This document shows, one piece after another, positions 10,109 to 21,760 of a stretch of DNA of 64,000 bases. The notes under the pieces are model-generated. The model worked only from the letters and a program-made list of their open reading frames with translations. It ran no database searches and was not told where the DNA came from. Source of the stretch: Parastagonospora avenae f. sp. tritici 18332-5 (taxonomy: Eukaryota > Ascomycota > Dothideomycetes > Pleosporales > Phaeosphaeriaceae); the NCBI GenBank assembly GCA_022559985.1, contig JAFJTR010000089.1, forward strand, positions 57,726 to 121,725, given 5' to 3'. Numbering within the stretch: the first letter of the stretch is position 1; each line of letters starts with the position of its first letter. Position numbers and translations under genes: made by a program.

Positions 10109-11066
10109 ATGTTCCTGCGTACTTATTATGACCGGCTGCGGTATCAAAATGACCAGCAGCATCTCCTATCTTCGTCTCCCAGCATGTCTACGCCCGGGTT
10201 TTCTGGTAATCCTACGCCGTTGAAGCCGCTGTACGTGCATGAAGGGGAAAGCTCTACCGGTTATCAACATAGAGGGATATTTGAGGACCACGAGAATCTC
10301 AAAGTGGCCTCGCACGAGGATGCAGTACGTTCCTTGATCTTGATTCACATTACAGCGTGTGCTGACTCTTCAGATCCTCAAAGCACGCATTCGCCGTCTT
10401 CGCGTAGTCTCACGTGTCCTTGCCTTCCTCATCTCTGTCGGCGTCCTAATTCCCATTACGATGACGGTTGCGAAGTACCTCAGTACCAAAGACACGTTCC
10501 GCACCATCGTACAAAATGGCCAGACAATCGAGCGCACTGCGTGGGCAAAAAACACGCGCGCGTGGCCAACCTGGATGTACTTCGCGATCGCTGCCTTGTC
10601 GGCCCTTCTCAACTTTGGCACCGTCTTTTCGTACAAGTTCGGCGTCGAAACCGCGAACGCTGCGAACTATGTGACGTCGGCTTTTACTTGGATCGTCATG
10701 CTGGGCAACTTTGTGGTATGGAGTGTGGCGGCAGGAATGTACAGGAGTGAAAGAGATAAAGACGGCAAGAGTAATGATTTGTGGGGCTGGACGTGCAGTG
10801 CGGGTGCAAGGGCGATTCAGAAAGAATTCGCAGGCGAGGTAGACTTTGATAAGTTCTGTAACGTGCAGGTACGTTATATCGCACGAGATTCTTCAGGTCA
10901 GCAGCTAACTAGAAGTCAGAGTGTCAGTTGGTATATTGGCTTAGTACAGGCCGGCGCTGCGCTGTTGACTGTGGTGATTTACATTTTGGTCCTCATGCGC
11001 AATAGGTCCAAGAAGAATCTCGACCGGCAATTGCGGGCGAGCGGATTCGAGGCAGGTAGGCACTGA
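10109..11066 (+). CDS. Four-helix integral membrane protein (MARVEL-like topology)
   Basis: Three exons (10109..10324, 10374..10868, 10920..11066) encode 285 residues. After a hydrophilic N-terminus of about 85 residues come four hydrophobic segments: 87-104, 137-157, 172-193 and 241-262. A loop of about 50 residues between helices 3 and 4 contains two cysteines (residues 213 and 234). The C-terminus is short and basic. This four-helix layout with a long last loop is that of fungal MARVEL/SUR7-like membrane proteins of unknown function; I do not see a diagnostic motif, so the family is inferred from topology. The second intron is 51 nt, a multiple of three without stop codons, so retention would insert 17 residues just before helix 4. 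Confidence 0.75.
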
Positions 11067-11589
11067 TGACTGGGATTTACAAAAGAGCTGCTGTAATTGG
11101 CGTGGAACGTACAAAAGACTAGCAGCTACGAGTAATGTTAATGATGCAACATATTTCACACGACACAAGAAAACCGCAAGCGCCTTCCCACTTTGCACAC
11201 TGGTATCGATCCATTACAAGCATGAAACAGTTCTCCCTAAACACATGCGTCAGAGCTGAGCGCAGGTCTGAGCATTGCGATTCATGAATGCCAGAACTTG
11301 AAACAGGTGTTGCACGACAGTGCACATGAGGCTGTGTTTCAAATAATGCATACTTCTGTTGGAGCCTCAAGAAACAAAAGACTTGAGTTCATGCGCGGAA
11401 AAGTAGAATATGTAGAATTTAATACGTGCCTTCTGCTATATACATTAATGGAAGAATGTGGGAGAGGCACCAGCCTCATCACTTCACGGACTTCAAAGAC
11501 GCTACGTTTTTGCTTTCGTCGCTAGTCGTACCCGTAAACCTCTTCGTCTCTTCAGAAAGCTCCATCGTTCAGTAATGGCTTCTGGGTGC

Positions 11590-13642
11590 TTAAACGATGA
11601 TCTTCGCAGCACCAGTAGCTGACTCCGTCCCGTTGTTCGCCGGCTCCAGATCTTTGCCAGTCTTCTCTTTGATATACTCGCTCATCATCTTGGTGATCGC
11701 AGCCTGGCCACCCCAGTTCACTGCGTCAACCATTTCGTCTATCATCTTCATAGTCATGATGATAGAGCCCTGCGGTGCTTTAACGTTACCGTATTTGTCT
11801 TTGCTAGGTTCCTGGCGGCGCTCAGGCTTCTTCTCGCCTTCAGGCTTCTTCTCAGATGCAGGCTTGGCGGATTCGGTGCCGTTGCGGAGACCTTCGTTGG
11901 CGCGCAGGCCCTCGCCAGCAGCAGGAGCTTTGCTTTCCACTGGACGAGTACCTGTTTCAGCCGTGGGGGTCTGACCTTCTGCGGCAGTGGGCTGTTGAGC
12001 TTGTCCCTGGCCCTGAGCGGGTTGGGCCTGTTGAACACCGTTCATCTTCTGCATGGTAAGAATGTACTCGCCATCAACTTGGCGAACGGGGATTGCGATT
12101 CGCATGTTGGTCTGGTCAAGAACGGCGTTGGCTGCGACAGGCGTGAAGGTAGGCGAGAGCAGGAGCTTTTGGGCGACGGGGTTGTTGTTAGTGGGGGTTC
12201 CAGCTTGGACTTGACCGGCCTGCTGCTGCCCAGTCTGAGTCTGTCCAATCTGAGTCTGTCCAGTCTGAGTCTGTCCAGTCTGAGTCTGTCCAGTCTGAGT
12301 CTGTCCAGTCTGTGTCTGGCCAGTAATGATCGAACCAGTTTGTGTTTGACCAGTCTGTGTCTGTCCAGTCTGTCCAGTTTGCGCCTGACCAGCAATGATT
12401 GCACCAGTCTGTCCCTGGACTTGTCGCGCAACCTCTTTTCTGAAGTCACGACGGCCGAGATTGCGACGAGTAGCGGCACCGGCAGCTGCAGCTCCACCAA
12501 GGTTACCAGTGGCACCACCGGGGTTCTGGAGGACACCGCGCTGAGCAACAGCGATCGCAACTTGTCCTGTTGGAGGAACACCCATTGCTTGCATCATCTT
12601 CTGGATACGTATGGCGTTGACTATGGGTTGTCAGCATACTTGTCTAGCTACCGCAGGCCCCATTACTTACTCGGCATCTGGACCACAGTAACTTGCTGAT
12701 TAAGAGAGGGCGTAACGGCGGCGAGGTTAGTGACGACGGAGTATCGGTAGTCATCTAAGTACTTGGATTAGCAGGCTGCGCAATCTCTTCTATGCTTTGA
12801 AATACTCACTGACACTTTCCTGGCCCTGGAGAGCAGCCAACATGCTGGAGTCAATACCATCAACAACATCGACGTTCATGGTCATAGGTTGAGTAGCACG
12901 AGTGGACATCCTGAAGCCGTCCTGAAATTCGTTCTCTTGAAGACCAGTGCCTTGAATCGCAATGGAGCTTGCCTGGTTGCTGCCGAAGGGTTGTACAAGA
13001 GTGTTGGTCTCTACAGTCTGGCGACCAACGACCATATACTCTCCGTCAAGCTGATTGCGTTTGACCATGCGGACGGTCATGTCAGTGCTGCTATGTCTTA
13101 GTTGTTGTTGAGCAGTCCGTTCGAACATCGGCATACCTGTTGACACTCCTCATGGTTTCTTGCACCATCCAGGTCTGCCTGTCTGGTGAAAGCATTGCGA
13201 CGTAAGTATTGCCGGGCTGGACTGCGGCTGACTGCAAATTCTGCATCGTGATGGCCATCTGTACCTGTCCACCAACCAAGTCGGTAGCCCCATTGGTACT
13301 AATCGTCATGGACTGTGGGCTGATGGCAACAAAAGGCTGGCCAGTCGTTCCTGTAACTTGGTTTGCGGGAATGGCTGGGGTTTGCTGATTAACTATTATC
13401 TGCTGTTGCTTCTGAGAAAAGGTCTCGACTCTGGAGCGATCCGGAAATTGGAAGGAGTTGAGTTTCATCTGCGGACGTCGACGTCAGTGACTTATCGTTC
13501 GAGTTCATGATTCTGAACTTACGTCGCCGTTCACGTTGAGTACTTGGTTGAATTGCACCTGCTGCGTGTCTGCAGACTGAGCTAAGGCTGGTGTGCAGCT
13601 CAAAAGAAGGAGGAAAAGCGAAGAGAGTGTCCTGGACGTCAT
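11590..13642 (-). CDS. Secreted repeat protein with Q-T-G minisatellite
   Basis: Five exons (13523..13642, 13137..13468, 12810..13090, 12671..12754, 11590..12620) join in phase to give 615 residues. Residues 1-21 form a signal peptide (MTSRTLSSLFLLLLSCTPALA). The N-terminal half has three loosely related stretches, one with NTYVAMLSPDRQTWMV, one with RNQLDGEYMVVGRQ and one with VRQVDGEYILTMQKM, which suggests an ancient internal duplication. Between the second and third lies a run of QTQTG pentapeptides encoded by a 15-bp minisatellite. The C-terminal 200 residues are rich in Pro, Glu, Lys and Ala. No catalytic motif, GPI-anchor tail or membrane segment is visible. A cell-wall or extracellular-matrix role is plausible but is only inference from secretion and repeats. 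Confidence 0.8.
12230..12416 (-). repeat. 15-bp coding minisatellite (QTQTG repeats)
   Basis: A tandem 15-bp unit (plus-strand form CCAGTCTGAGTCTGT) is repeated about six times almost perfectly, then continues with diverged units. Two longer units carry interruptions encoding SIITG and AIIAG. Unit length is a multiple of three, so copy-number change keeps the frame. It lies inside the last exon of the secreted protein. Confidence 0.9.
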
Positions 13643-14836
13643 CTTGAACAGTATACAGAGCCACCTGGGCTACTGGAAAATTATGTATGAGAAAAAGAGA
13701 TAAACAAACTGCAAAGAACAGAAGAGAAAGAACGGCGAAGACAACTGACCAGAATTGTAACGCACAGAAGTCTTGGACTTTTGAGAACAGCAGTCAAGCC
13801 TCATATGAAGGCTATCGGGGTTGCAACAGTTCCGGCTGGCAGCCCGGCGTGTCTAGGGTCCGCCAGAAAGTTTCAGTGTCATGCTGTGGAACGAGATGGA
13901 GAAAGGCTTCAGACTCAAATCTTACTACCTTAGCAGGCGACGGGGCTTCAAGGTCAACCGGATCTTCCCGCTCTGCACAAAAGCATGGCTTTGATTCGTT
14001 ACAACACAGCTGCGACACAACGGCAGTGCATGTTCGGGGTCGGTGAACAATGCAACCGTGATGGTGAGGTTGTTTCTCTGCGAATCCGGTTTCAAGATCG
14101 ACTTGAACTGTTCGGTCTAGTCCTTTGCGACAAAAAGCTTAGCTTCAGCCATGAAAACATGCACCAATTCTGAATAGTCCGTAATGCTAGTGTGTAGACT
14201 CCGGAGAAGTTCACGAGCTAAACACTTTGTCATCCTAGAACGGTGCCGACGTGCCGTGAAGCTCGGTGCAAAACTTGGTTCATGCAATGCTTATCTTGTC
14301 TGCGTTTCAATCGTTGGCAATGTGCTGCGCTTGCAGCAGCCTCACAGCATCCGTAGGCCACTCGAGGCTGTCGTCAAGGTGCACAACAGCGCTGCTTCAC
14401 AAGATTTCGACTACAATGAAAGAAAGTGGCGATTATCGAGTATCGGAATTTGGTTTTTGGATGATGCGGAATCATCAAACAATCATGTTTGAATCGTGTT
14501 TCGCCAGAGGCATGCTGCACATTTGAGATCGCCTTCGCCTATTATAAGGTTTGGACTAGCCTGGTCGAGTATCAAACATGTAGGATGACCATTTCAAAAC
14601 TGTAAAATCATCTCACGCTTCACTTCGCACATACATACGAGTTTTCTGCCATACGAAACATAAAGTCTTTTGCGGCAGTTTGCATACCGCCATTTGGCAT
14701 TTCTCTCCAGGTCCCTGAGTATTTGCAGTGAGTCTATAGTTATACAAATCTACATAATGGTACATGTACAATTATAAGCCAACAATAGGCGATGCCACGC
14801 TAATGCAAAGCTCGTCTGGGTGAGATACACCATATG
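13643..14836. other. Intergenic region, no gene seen
   Basis: 1.2 kb between the start of the secreted repeat protein and the stop of mitochondrial IF2. The open frames in it are short and have no motif or plausible exon structure. It presumably holds the promoter of the first gene and the 3' UTR of the second. Confidence 0.5.
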
Positions 14837-17800
14837 TTACAAGCTTCTCTTTTCAAATTTCTCCTCGTAGCACTGGATGCGATCACCGATTTGGAAGTCG
14901 TCCCAGCCCTCGAAACTGATACCACACTCGGTGTCTTTGCGCATCTGCTCGACATCCTTCTTCTGATTCTTCAAAGAAGTAATTTTGCCTATGATTGATG
15001 TTAGGAATGTTACAACTCCCAGAAGAATTAAACTGACCATCATGAACGGTTCTCACGCCGCGCAGCACTCTAGCTTTAGTGCCTCGATCCACATGTCCGT
15101 TTCTAACCTTTGATCCTGCAACTTTCATCCGCTTCTTGCCTCCAAGGTCGATCTCAAACACGGCTGCAATTTCGATTTCACCGGTGACCTTTTGAATGAC
15201 AGTTGGCGCCAGCTTCGCGCTCATGAGCTCTTTCACGTCCTCCACGACGCGATAGATGATGTTGTTGTCTATGATCTTCACACTCTTTTCTTCTGCTAGC
15301 CGCGCTACATGTGGTGGAATGACGGTGTTAAAGTTGAGGATGTGTCCATGGGCGTCGGCGGCGTGCTGAATGTCAAATTCGGAGGGCGGACCAACACCGT
15401 GGCGAAGAATACGGGACATGACCTCTCCGTTACCAATTGCAGAAACGGAGTCGATGACTGCCTCAACTGAGCCTGAGACATCCCCCTTGACGATGAATTC
15501 AACCACCTCAGGGCCTTTGTCTTTGACCTCGACGGCAACCTCTTCCTCTCCGTTCTCAGCGGCCTTTTCGGCAGCCGCTTCAGCTTCACGACGTTCCGTC
15601 TCTTGACGTCGAGCCTCGTTGATGGCTTGCACATCAACAGCCATTTGCTCACGTTCGAGTTTCTCGACACGTATTTCAGACACGGTAGAGGCGTGATGCT
15701 CGTTTTCTGCTTGGAGGACTTCATCCCCAGCAATGGGTTGGTCACGCCAACCGTCAACCTCGACCGCGATACCAGGGCCGGCTTCCGGCACAACAACGCC
15801 AGCTTCATTGCGCAAAGTGCGAACACGAGTCCAGGTTGTACCGGCAACAAGGACACTACCTTGCCGGAGCGTTCCACTACGGACGAGGACGGTCGCGACA
15901 CGACCAGACTTCTTTGTCGAGCCTTCGAGCACCCAGCCTTCAACAGCCGACGACGGATCGGCACGGTGGTCCAGCAACTCGGACAAGGTCGAAATGGCTT
16001 CTTCCAAGTCGGGTATGCCTTGACCAGTCTTACCGCTAACGCAAATGGCTTGCACATCACCCCCAAAGTCTTCAATCTCGATACCGTGACGACCTAAGTC
16101 AAGTTTTACAGCATCGGGATCGGCTTGCTGCTTATCGATCTTGTTGATAGCAACTATGATTGGCACCTTGGCACCTTGGGCGTGCTTGATGGCCTCGATC
16201 GTTTGCGGCATGACCGAGTCGTCGGCTGCGACCACCAGCACAACGATGTCGGTGACGTTGGCGCCGCGGGCGCGCATTGTTTCGAATGCAGAATGACCAG
16301 GTGTGTCGAGGAAGGTGATCTTCTTTCCGCTCGCTAGTGGCACGCTGAAGGCACCAATGTGCTGCGTGATGCCACCGAATTCGGTAGCAGCCACACTCGT
16401 GGAGCGCATGTAGTCGAGGATGGTAGTCTTTCCGTGATCAACATGGCCCATGATCGTAACGACTGGCGGTCGGACAGGTAGCTCAGTGTATAGTTCGGGA
16501 GCAACTCCCTCCGACGGATATAGATCACCATCTTCCCCTTCTACTGGGGCAATTGGGTTGAAACTGTATTCTTGAGCAATGAGACCAGCATTCTCCGCAT
16601 TCATGACGTGGTCCTTCTGCACATCCTCAAACCCGAGGTCCTCCATCCTGACCACCAAGTCCTCTGCCTTTAGTCTTAGCATGGAAGCGAGATTTGCCAC
16701 GCTGATGTACTGAGGAAGATAGAGAGGCGTCGGCTCTGCTTTGGCATCGCGGGCCGCCTTCTTGGCTTCCTTGCGTAGCCTCTTGCGCTCGGTCCGGTCC
16801 TCAAGACGACCGTCCTCGTCGTCTTCTTCAAGACGTCGCCCCTGATTAAACCCACCACGACGCCGTGCAGGCTGATCGTATTGGTTTCTGACTTCTGGCT
16901 CGTCGATCTCGAATCGGGTACTACGGCGTCGGTCCTGTCCCACGTTGCGCGCTCTTCGGTCAGCCTCTTCCTGGACACTTGGAGCACGCTCTGTTTCCAA
17001 TTGGGCTCCCGCTGTTTGCCTCCATTGCTGAGCAGCGTCCGCTATCGACGCGCGCTCTTGCTGTCTCGGAGGCGAAGGTCGTTCGCGTAGTGTCGGCCTC
17101 GTGGGGCAGTCGTGGGACTCATGTTGCGTCGCTCCACAATGCCAGCATTTCTTTTGCGCTCTCGAGTCTCGCGCCAACGGTTGATATATTCTGGTAGAGC
17201 GCTCGTTGGAGGAAAGGCCCATCAGCTTGGAGAGCTCGTCCTGGTCGAGCATAGATCTTTTTGGGCGGGGCCGATATGCAGGCGGTCTGCTTTCATCGTA
17301 GACCCCGGACTGTGCGCCTTCTGATTGTTGGTCGTCCTGCCGCCTCAGGTGATCGGAGGCGAATGCTGGCGTGTGCACCTGAGGGTTTGATTCCATGTTG
17401 ACCCTATATCTATTCTGCGATACGGGCGGGCTGTACGTAGTAGTCCTGTCGGAAGGTACGTACCGTCGAGGTGGGAGCATGGACCTGTCTCTGTTCTGAT
17501 AGCGGCCTGGCCCATCGAACATTCCGCCTCGATTCATGGAATATCCGTCAGGCGGCGGTTGCTGACGTTGCTGACGTTGCTGACGTTGCGGAGGCGGTTG
17601 ACGGGGGGCTTGAGCAGCTAGAGATGCCCTCATTCTCTGTGCAGGCGTCATGGGCGCTCCTTGAGGTGCCATGGGAGGGGCCTGGGCAGCGCTGGCGGCG
17701 AGTTGTTGTCGCATCCGCTCAGCCTGCGTCATCGGCCGCGCGCGTGGTTCAGCATCTTTGTAGACTGCCTCTGCAGACTGAGGCGCTCTGCTTGACGAGT

Positions 17801-17982
17801 TCAAGTGCCGCCGTTGGGATGGTGTCAAACGAGAAGACAGTGCATCTGCTGCTGCGAGCTGTCGAGTGGCGCAGAAGACACAGATGTCGCGGGGAGCAGA
17901 AACCTACGCCGAATTAGTCATGTCAATGGAGATATGGGTGCATTGGGCTTCTTCGCACCCGAAGACCGCGTGCTCGTCGCAT
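14837..17982 (-). CDS. IFM1: Mitochondrial translation initiation factor IF-2
   Basis: GTPase that brings initiator tRNA to the mitochondrial ribosome. Exons 17959..17982, 15038..17903 and 14837..14988 encode 1013 residues. The tiny first exon gives MRRARGLR and continues as an Arg-rich presequence; without it the frame has an in-frame TAG. The G domain starts near residue 490 with GHVDHGKT (G1), then GGITQHIG (G2), DTPGHSAF (G3) and NKID (G4). IF2 domains II-IV follow to a C-terminus ending EKFEKRSL. The 450-residue N-terminal extension is Gln/Pro/Arg-rich and carries a CCHC zinc knuckle (C261, C264, H269, C274), unlike bacterial IF2. A 9-bp triplication at about 17560-17590 encodes QRQ repeats. 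The CGG|GTGCGA donor of intron 1 is weak, so the exact first exon is less certain. Confidence 0.93.
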
Positions 17983-18372
17983 AATTGATGGCGCGGTGAG
18001 GCGTGGCGAAGCGTGGTGGACCAGACGAGCATTCAAAAGTTTTGGTCATCAACATCCCACAGCAGCATCCCTGTTACGTCGCTAGCGTGCCGTCCCGGCA
18101 CGTGCACCGGGTTACATTCACTATCTCACAATCGAGCACGAATCTCAACCATGTAGAGGTTTGCCGATTTCGACTTTTACAACACGCCAAAGCGTCCCTG
18201 GTATTCAAGCAGGCCAAAAGGCTCGACAGTAGCTTCGCAGCAGAGGTATTTACATGAACAATATACACAATCATCAGGAGCCATAATGCATTACACTTTT
18301 GTGCACTGAACCCTTCTAGCCATCCCGTTCCATCAGTCCTCATCCCACACGTGCAGTCGACGCTATATGCAT

Positions 18373-19854
18373 CTACATGACATACAAGAGATCGACATCT
18401 GTTCAAGCTTGTTAGCAACAAAGATGAATCTTGGAGCTCTATCATGAACGTACTCAATGGATGACTGCAGCTCAATTGTGGCTTCTGCTGGTACTTGCCC
18501 TCGAGCTCGTCACGAATGCTGTTCAGCAGCTGGACGTAGCTCTGGTTGGGGTTCTTGCGCAGCGATGTGATGAAGGCCCAGGACATGGCGCCGGTAGCTT
18601 CACCACCAATAGACGCGTCGGCGCTGCTACTTGTCAGCAAATTCGGTGTTTCATGTTACAAAGATACTCACGAAGTCTGCTGATCCTTCGATCCACTCCA
18701 CATGATGACGTCTGCGGGGCTCGTCTTCGTCCTCAAATTCTTCTTGTACACATCGTCGCCCTTGATTGCCTTTTTGAACAAGCTGCTTGCGCCTCCGATC
18801 ATGCTGCCAATATCGCCGCGCGCATAGCTTGAGACGATTCCCAACAGACCTGCACCAGCCTCCTTGGCCAGGTTCGGCTCCTTGAGCACACCCTGGGTGG
18901 AGTAGATATATGGCAGGTCGAGCGCAGAACCTGAGTGGCATGAATCGAAAATGGCCGTCAATCGCACACCGGGCTGTAGTGTGCCAACCATGATGCGGTG
19001 CATCTCATCGTCGACTATGTGCCCAGCAGTGCGGAAGTCGACGGGGTAGATGACCTCGTCGTTTCCATCGTCCTCGTCACCGTCCAAGTCCTTTGTCTGA
19101 CCGCCGTGGCCTGAGTAGTGGAAGAAGAGTGAGTCGTTGGGCCGCGCATCCTTGACTAGCCAGTGCATCGCCCTCAGGATGTTCGCCTTTGTCGGTTGGC
19201 TCATAGGGTTCTGCTGGTCATCTGTCAGAGTGACCATGTCCTCCCTCTTGTAGCCAAAGAACTCGTTCAGGTATGTGCTCATATTTTTGACGTCGTTTAT
19301 GCAACCGCGAAGCTGTCCTCGTTGTCCAAAGTAATTGATGCCAATGAGCAGCGCCTTCCGTTTGCCATTGCATGCCGAATACTGGAAGCTGTAGTCTGTT
19401 GGTGCACCGTGTCCAAACTGCTGCGCCCCCTGGGGCGGGGGAGGGGGTCCGTTGTGATTTCCATGAGTCCACTGATTCGAAGTCGCCGTGGGCATGACTA
19501 TCTTGTCATCAGCCAAATCCTTGACCAAACACTGGGTAGCTTACTAGGCCGGGGAGGCTGCTGCGGAGGCGCCCCGTAGCCATATTGTTGCGGCGGTGGC
19601 GCGCCCCATTGCTGCTGCTGTGGAGGAGGAGCTCCATAGCCTCCATACTGCTGTGGCGGGGGCTGCTGATATCCGTAGCCACCCTGTTGCGGCGGCCTAT
19701 ACACGTTCCAGTCAGTCCCTGTCAAGCAAGTTTAGCCTGGAATAACTCACGGAGCACCGTAGTTCTGCTGAGGTGGATAGCCTTGCGGGGCGCCGTATTG
19801 TTGCGGCGGCGGAGCGCCATAGCTGTTGTGATAGTTCTGACCGGGGAAGGCCAT
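18373..19854 (-). CDS. MCA1: Metacaspase (type I, Ca2+-dependent cysteine protease)
   Basis: Arg/Lys-specific caspase-fold protease linked to stress responses, protein quality control and ageing in fungi. Five exons (19751..19854, 19545..19696, 18672..19497, 18454..18629, 18373..18398) give 427 residues, normal for the family. The N-terminal prodomain (about 1-105) is Pro/Gln/Gly/Tyr-rich with PPPQQYG repeats, the prion-like prodomain of type I metacaspases. The p20 domain begins at [13 protein letters not shown]. The catalytic His lies in HYSGHGGQ and the catalytic Cys in [14 protein letters not shown]. The acidic loop [16 protein letters not shown] belongs to the family. The last exon has only eight codons plus the stop (NVDLLYVM), matching the beta-strand that ends the caspase fold in relatives. 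Confidence 0.95.
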
Positions 19855-21760
19855 TGTGGACTTTGAAAGGCGAGAAGGAGTCTTGTCAAGACTTGGGTCG
19901 GATGATTGAACGCGTGGGGAGCAACAGAGCCAGGTAGAGCGGTGTCGGGCGCAGTGACGCAGATAATGTAGGAGTAGAAGAGACGGCAGCTACTGGGAAA
20001 ACTTGTGGCCGGGTCGTGTCTGGTACGGCTGACACAATAGCGGGGATGTAGGAAGCCGTGGATCCGTAAGGCTGAAAACGACCAAGAACGGCGAGCACGG
20101 CAAGCAAGCGGGGCCTGTCGGTAATGCGTGGAGATCTGCTATGAGTGCCGTGGGAGGTCCAGATGAAATAGGCAGATTGGTCTTCAGGGGCGCAACGGGG
20201 ATAAGAAGCTGTCGGCACGGCGCGAGGTGAGAGGAAAAGGTTATGGAGTGTGGCGTTCTAGAGCTAGGTAGGTAGATGCACTCGACGACGCGTGGTCGGC
20301 CGCGCTCTTCCAGCTGCTCTTTGAGCCGCTACTCAAGCTCCTCTAGGAGTAAGCTCTTCGACACCACCAACATAACGCGCCCGCAATGATGCACCTGCCA
20401 ACACATCCGCCTTGACACTTCACACGCTGGGCAGATACACCACTGCCAACGCGAGCCGTCATTTCCACGTGTACTCTTTGGATACCCTCCACTCTACATC
20501 TGCACGACAGCATACCCGTGCGACATCTTCTCCCTCCTTGACGCGCTCATTCGTCCTTGACCCATGTCTAATTTGCCCAAAATCTTTTGCACCCGCGTGG
20601 GGAATCACAAACACCATGCGAGTACGGGGATGCCGAACCCGTTAACTGGCCAAGCCGATCCCATATCTGTTTTCATTCAAATTCCTTCCGTCTCTACATA
20701 GCAGGGTTACGAATGCAGTCAAAGCTACGGTCTCGGGCCAGAGAATAGCGGTAGCTTGCAAGCTGTGATCTTCATGCAGCAAAATCACTTGATGTCAGCC
20801 TCACACTACCCTGCATGCCCAAAAATCCTTGCGCTTCCCTATCGCGATCCTCTCCGTAGGGCTTTTCTGCATCTCAGCTGTCCAAATCGAGACAGCGCGT
20901 CTAAGCGAGACCACCCTTTTGACCTATGGCCCTTGCTCCCACGATCTAACATGGTCCAGCCCGCGACTCTGGGACGCTGTGGCTTGCGCTGCTCGCTGCA
21001 CACCAACGGCGAAGACCGAGTCCTGGTCGCTGATTGGAGATGCATGCTCCCACCATCTACGCATGGCGGCATGTTAGGCGCAATGGGCTTTGCAAAGTGC
21101 ATGCAGCTCGTGTGTCCATGATGCAGAGAGCCTTGCATTGAGAAGCTCAGTTGAGAAACAATTGCGAGAGTGAGCTGGAGAAATTGAAGCTGACACAAGT
21201 CGACACCGAGGCTCACGGTGATAGACACTGGACTACGCCTCGCTGAGCAAGTAATAGGATCGCTGGACGCTCTGTTCAGCTGCGTGGTGGCCCATAATAA
21301 AAGCACCACAGAATGACATTGTGCGACGTGAGACAGCATTGGTGAAAGCAGTACAGAATAGATTCGATTCGGGGTATAATATCTGAAGAGAAAAACTCTT
21401 TTCTGTCCGCTGAGACAAAACTTAGCACTTGAGAACGCAGACTGCCGCCGTCGGCATCATCAACCATAACTTCCAAACAAATGAGAAATAACGTCATAGC
21501 CACGAGCGTCCACTGTAACCAGTGACGGTTTTAAAGTGACGATAAGTGACGCAAAGAGTAAGTGTGAAGATCATAACGTGCCAGGCGCCGCGTTCAAAGT
21601 GTCCGAAATATTACAAGGTGTATCGCTTCAAGCCACCGAGTGTGGACGCTGTCGCAAACTAGGCTTCGAGGAATGAAGGAGTCGTAGTCGCCGTATTGTA
21701 CGCCGAAGAGGCGTAAGGTCTGAAATAGATAAAGAGATCGTCAGCGTGTACAAAATGAGA
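19855..21760. other. Intergenic region, no gene seen
   Basis: 1.9 kb between the start of the metacaspase and the stop of the Sec7 gene. A 166-codon minus frame (20839-21339) and shorter plus frames exist, but they overlap each other, lack motifs and have no splice-compatible partners. The part next to 19855 must contain the metacaspase promoter. Confidence 0.5.

Noticed and set aside
15305..16075. 256-codon minus-strand Lys/Arg-rich frame
   Set aside because: Alternative frame inside the mitochondrial IF2 gene, whose GTPase motifs fix the correct frame.
20839..21339. 166-codon minus-strand open frame
   Set aside because: Competing frames on the other strand, no motif and no coding-like composition.
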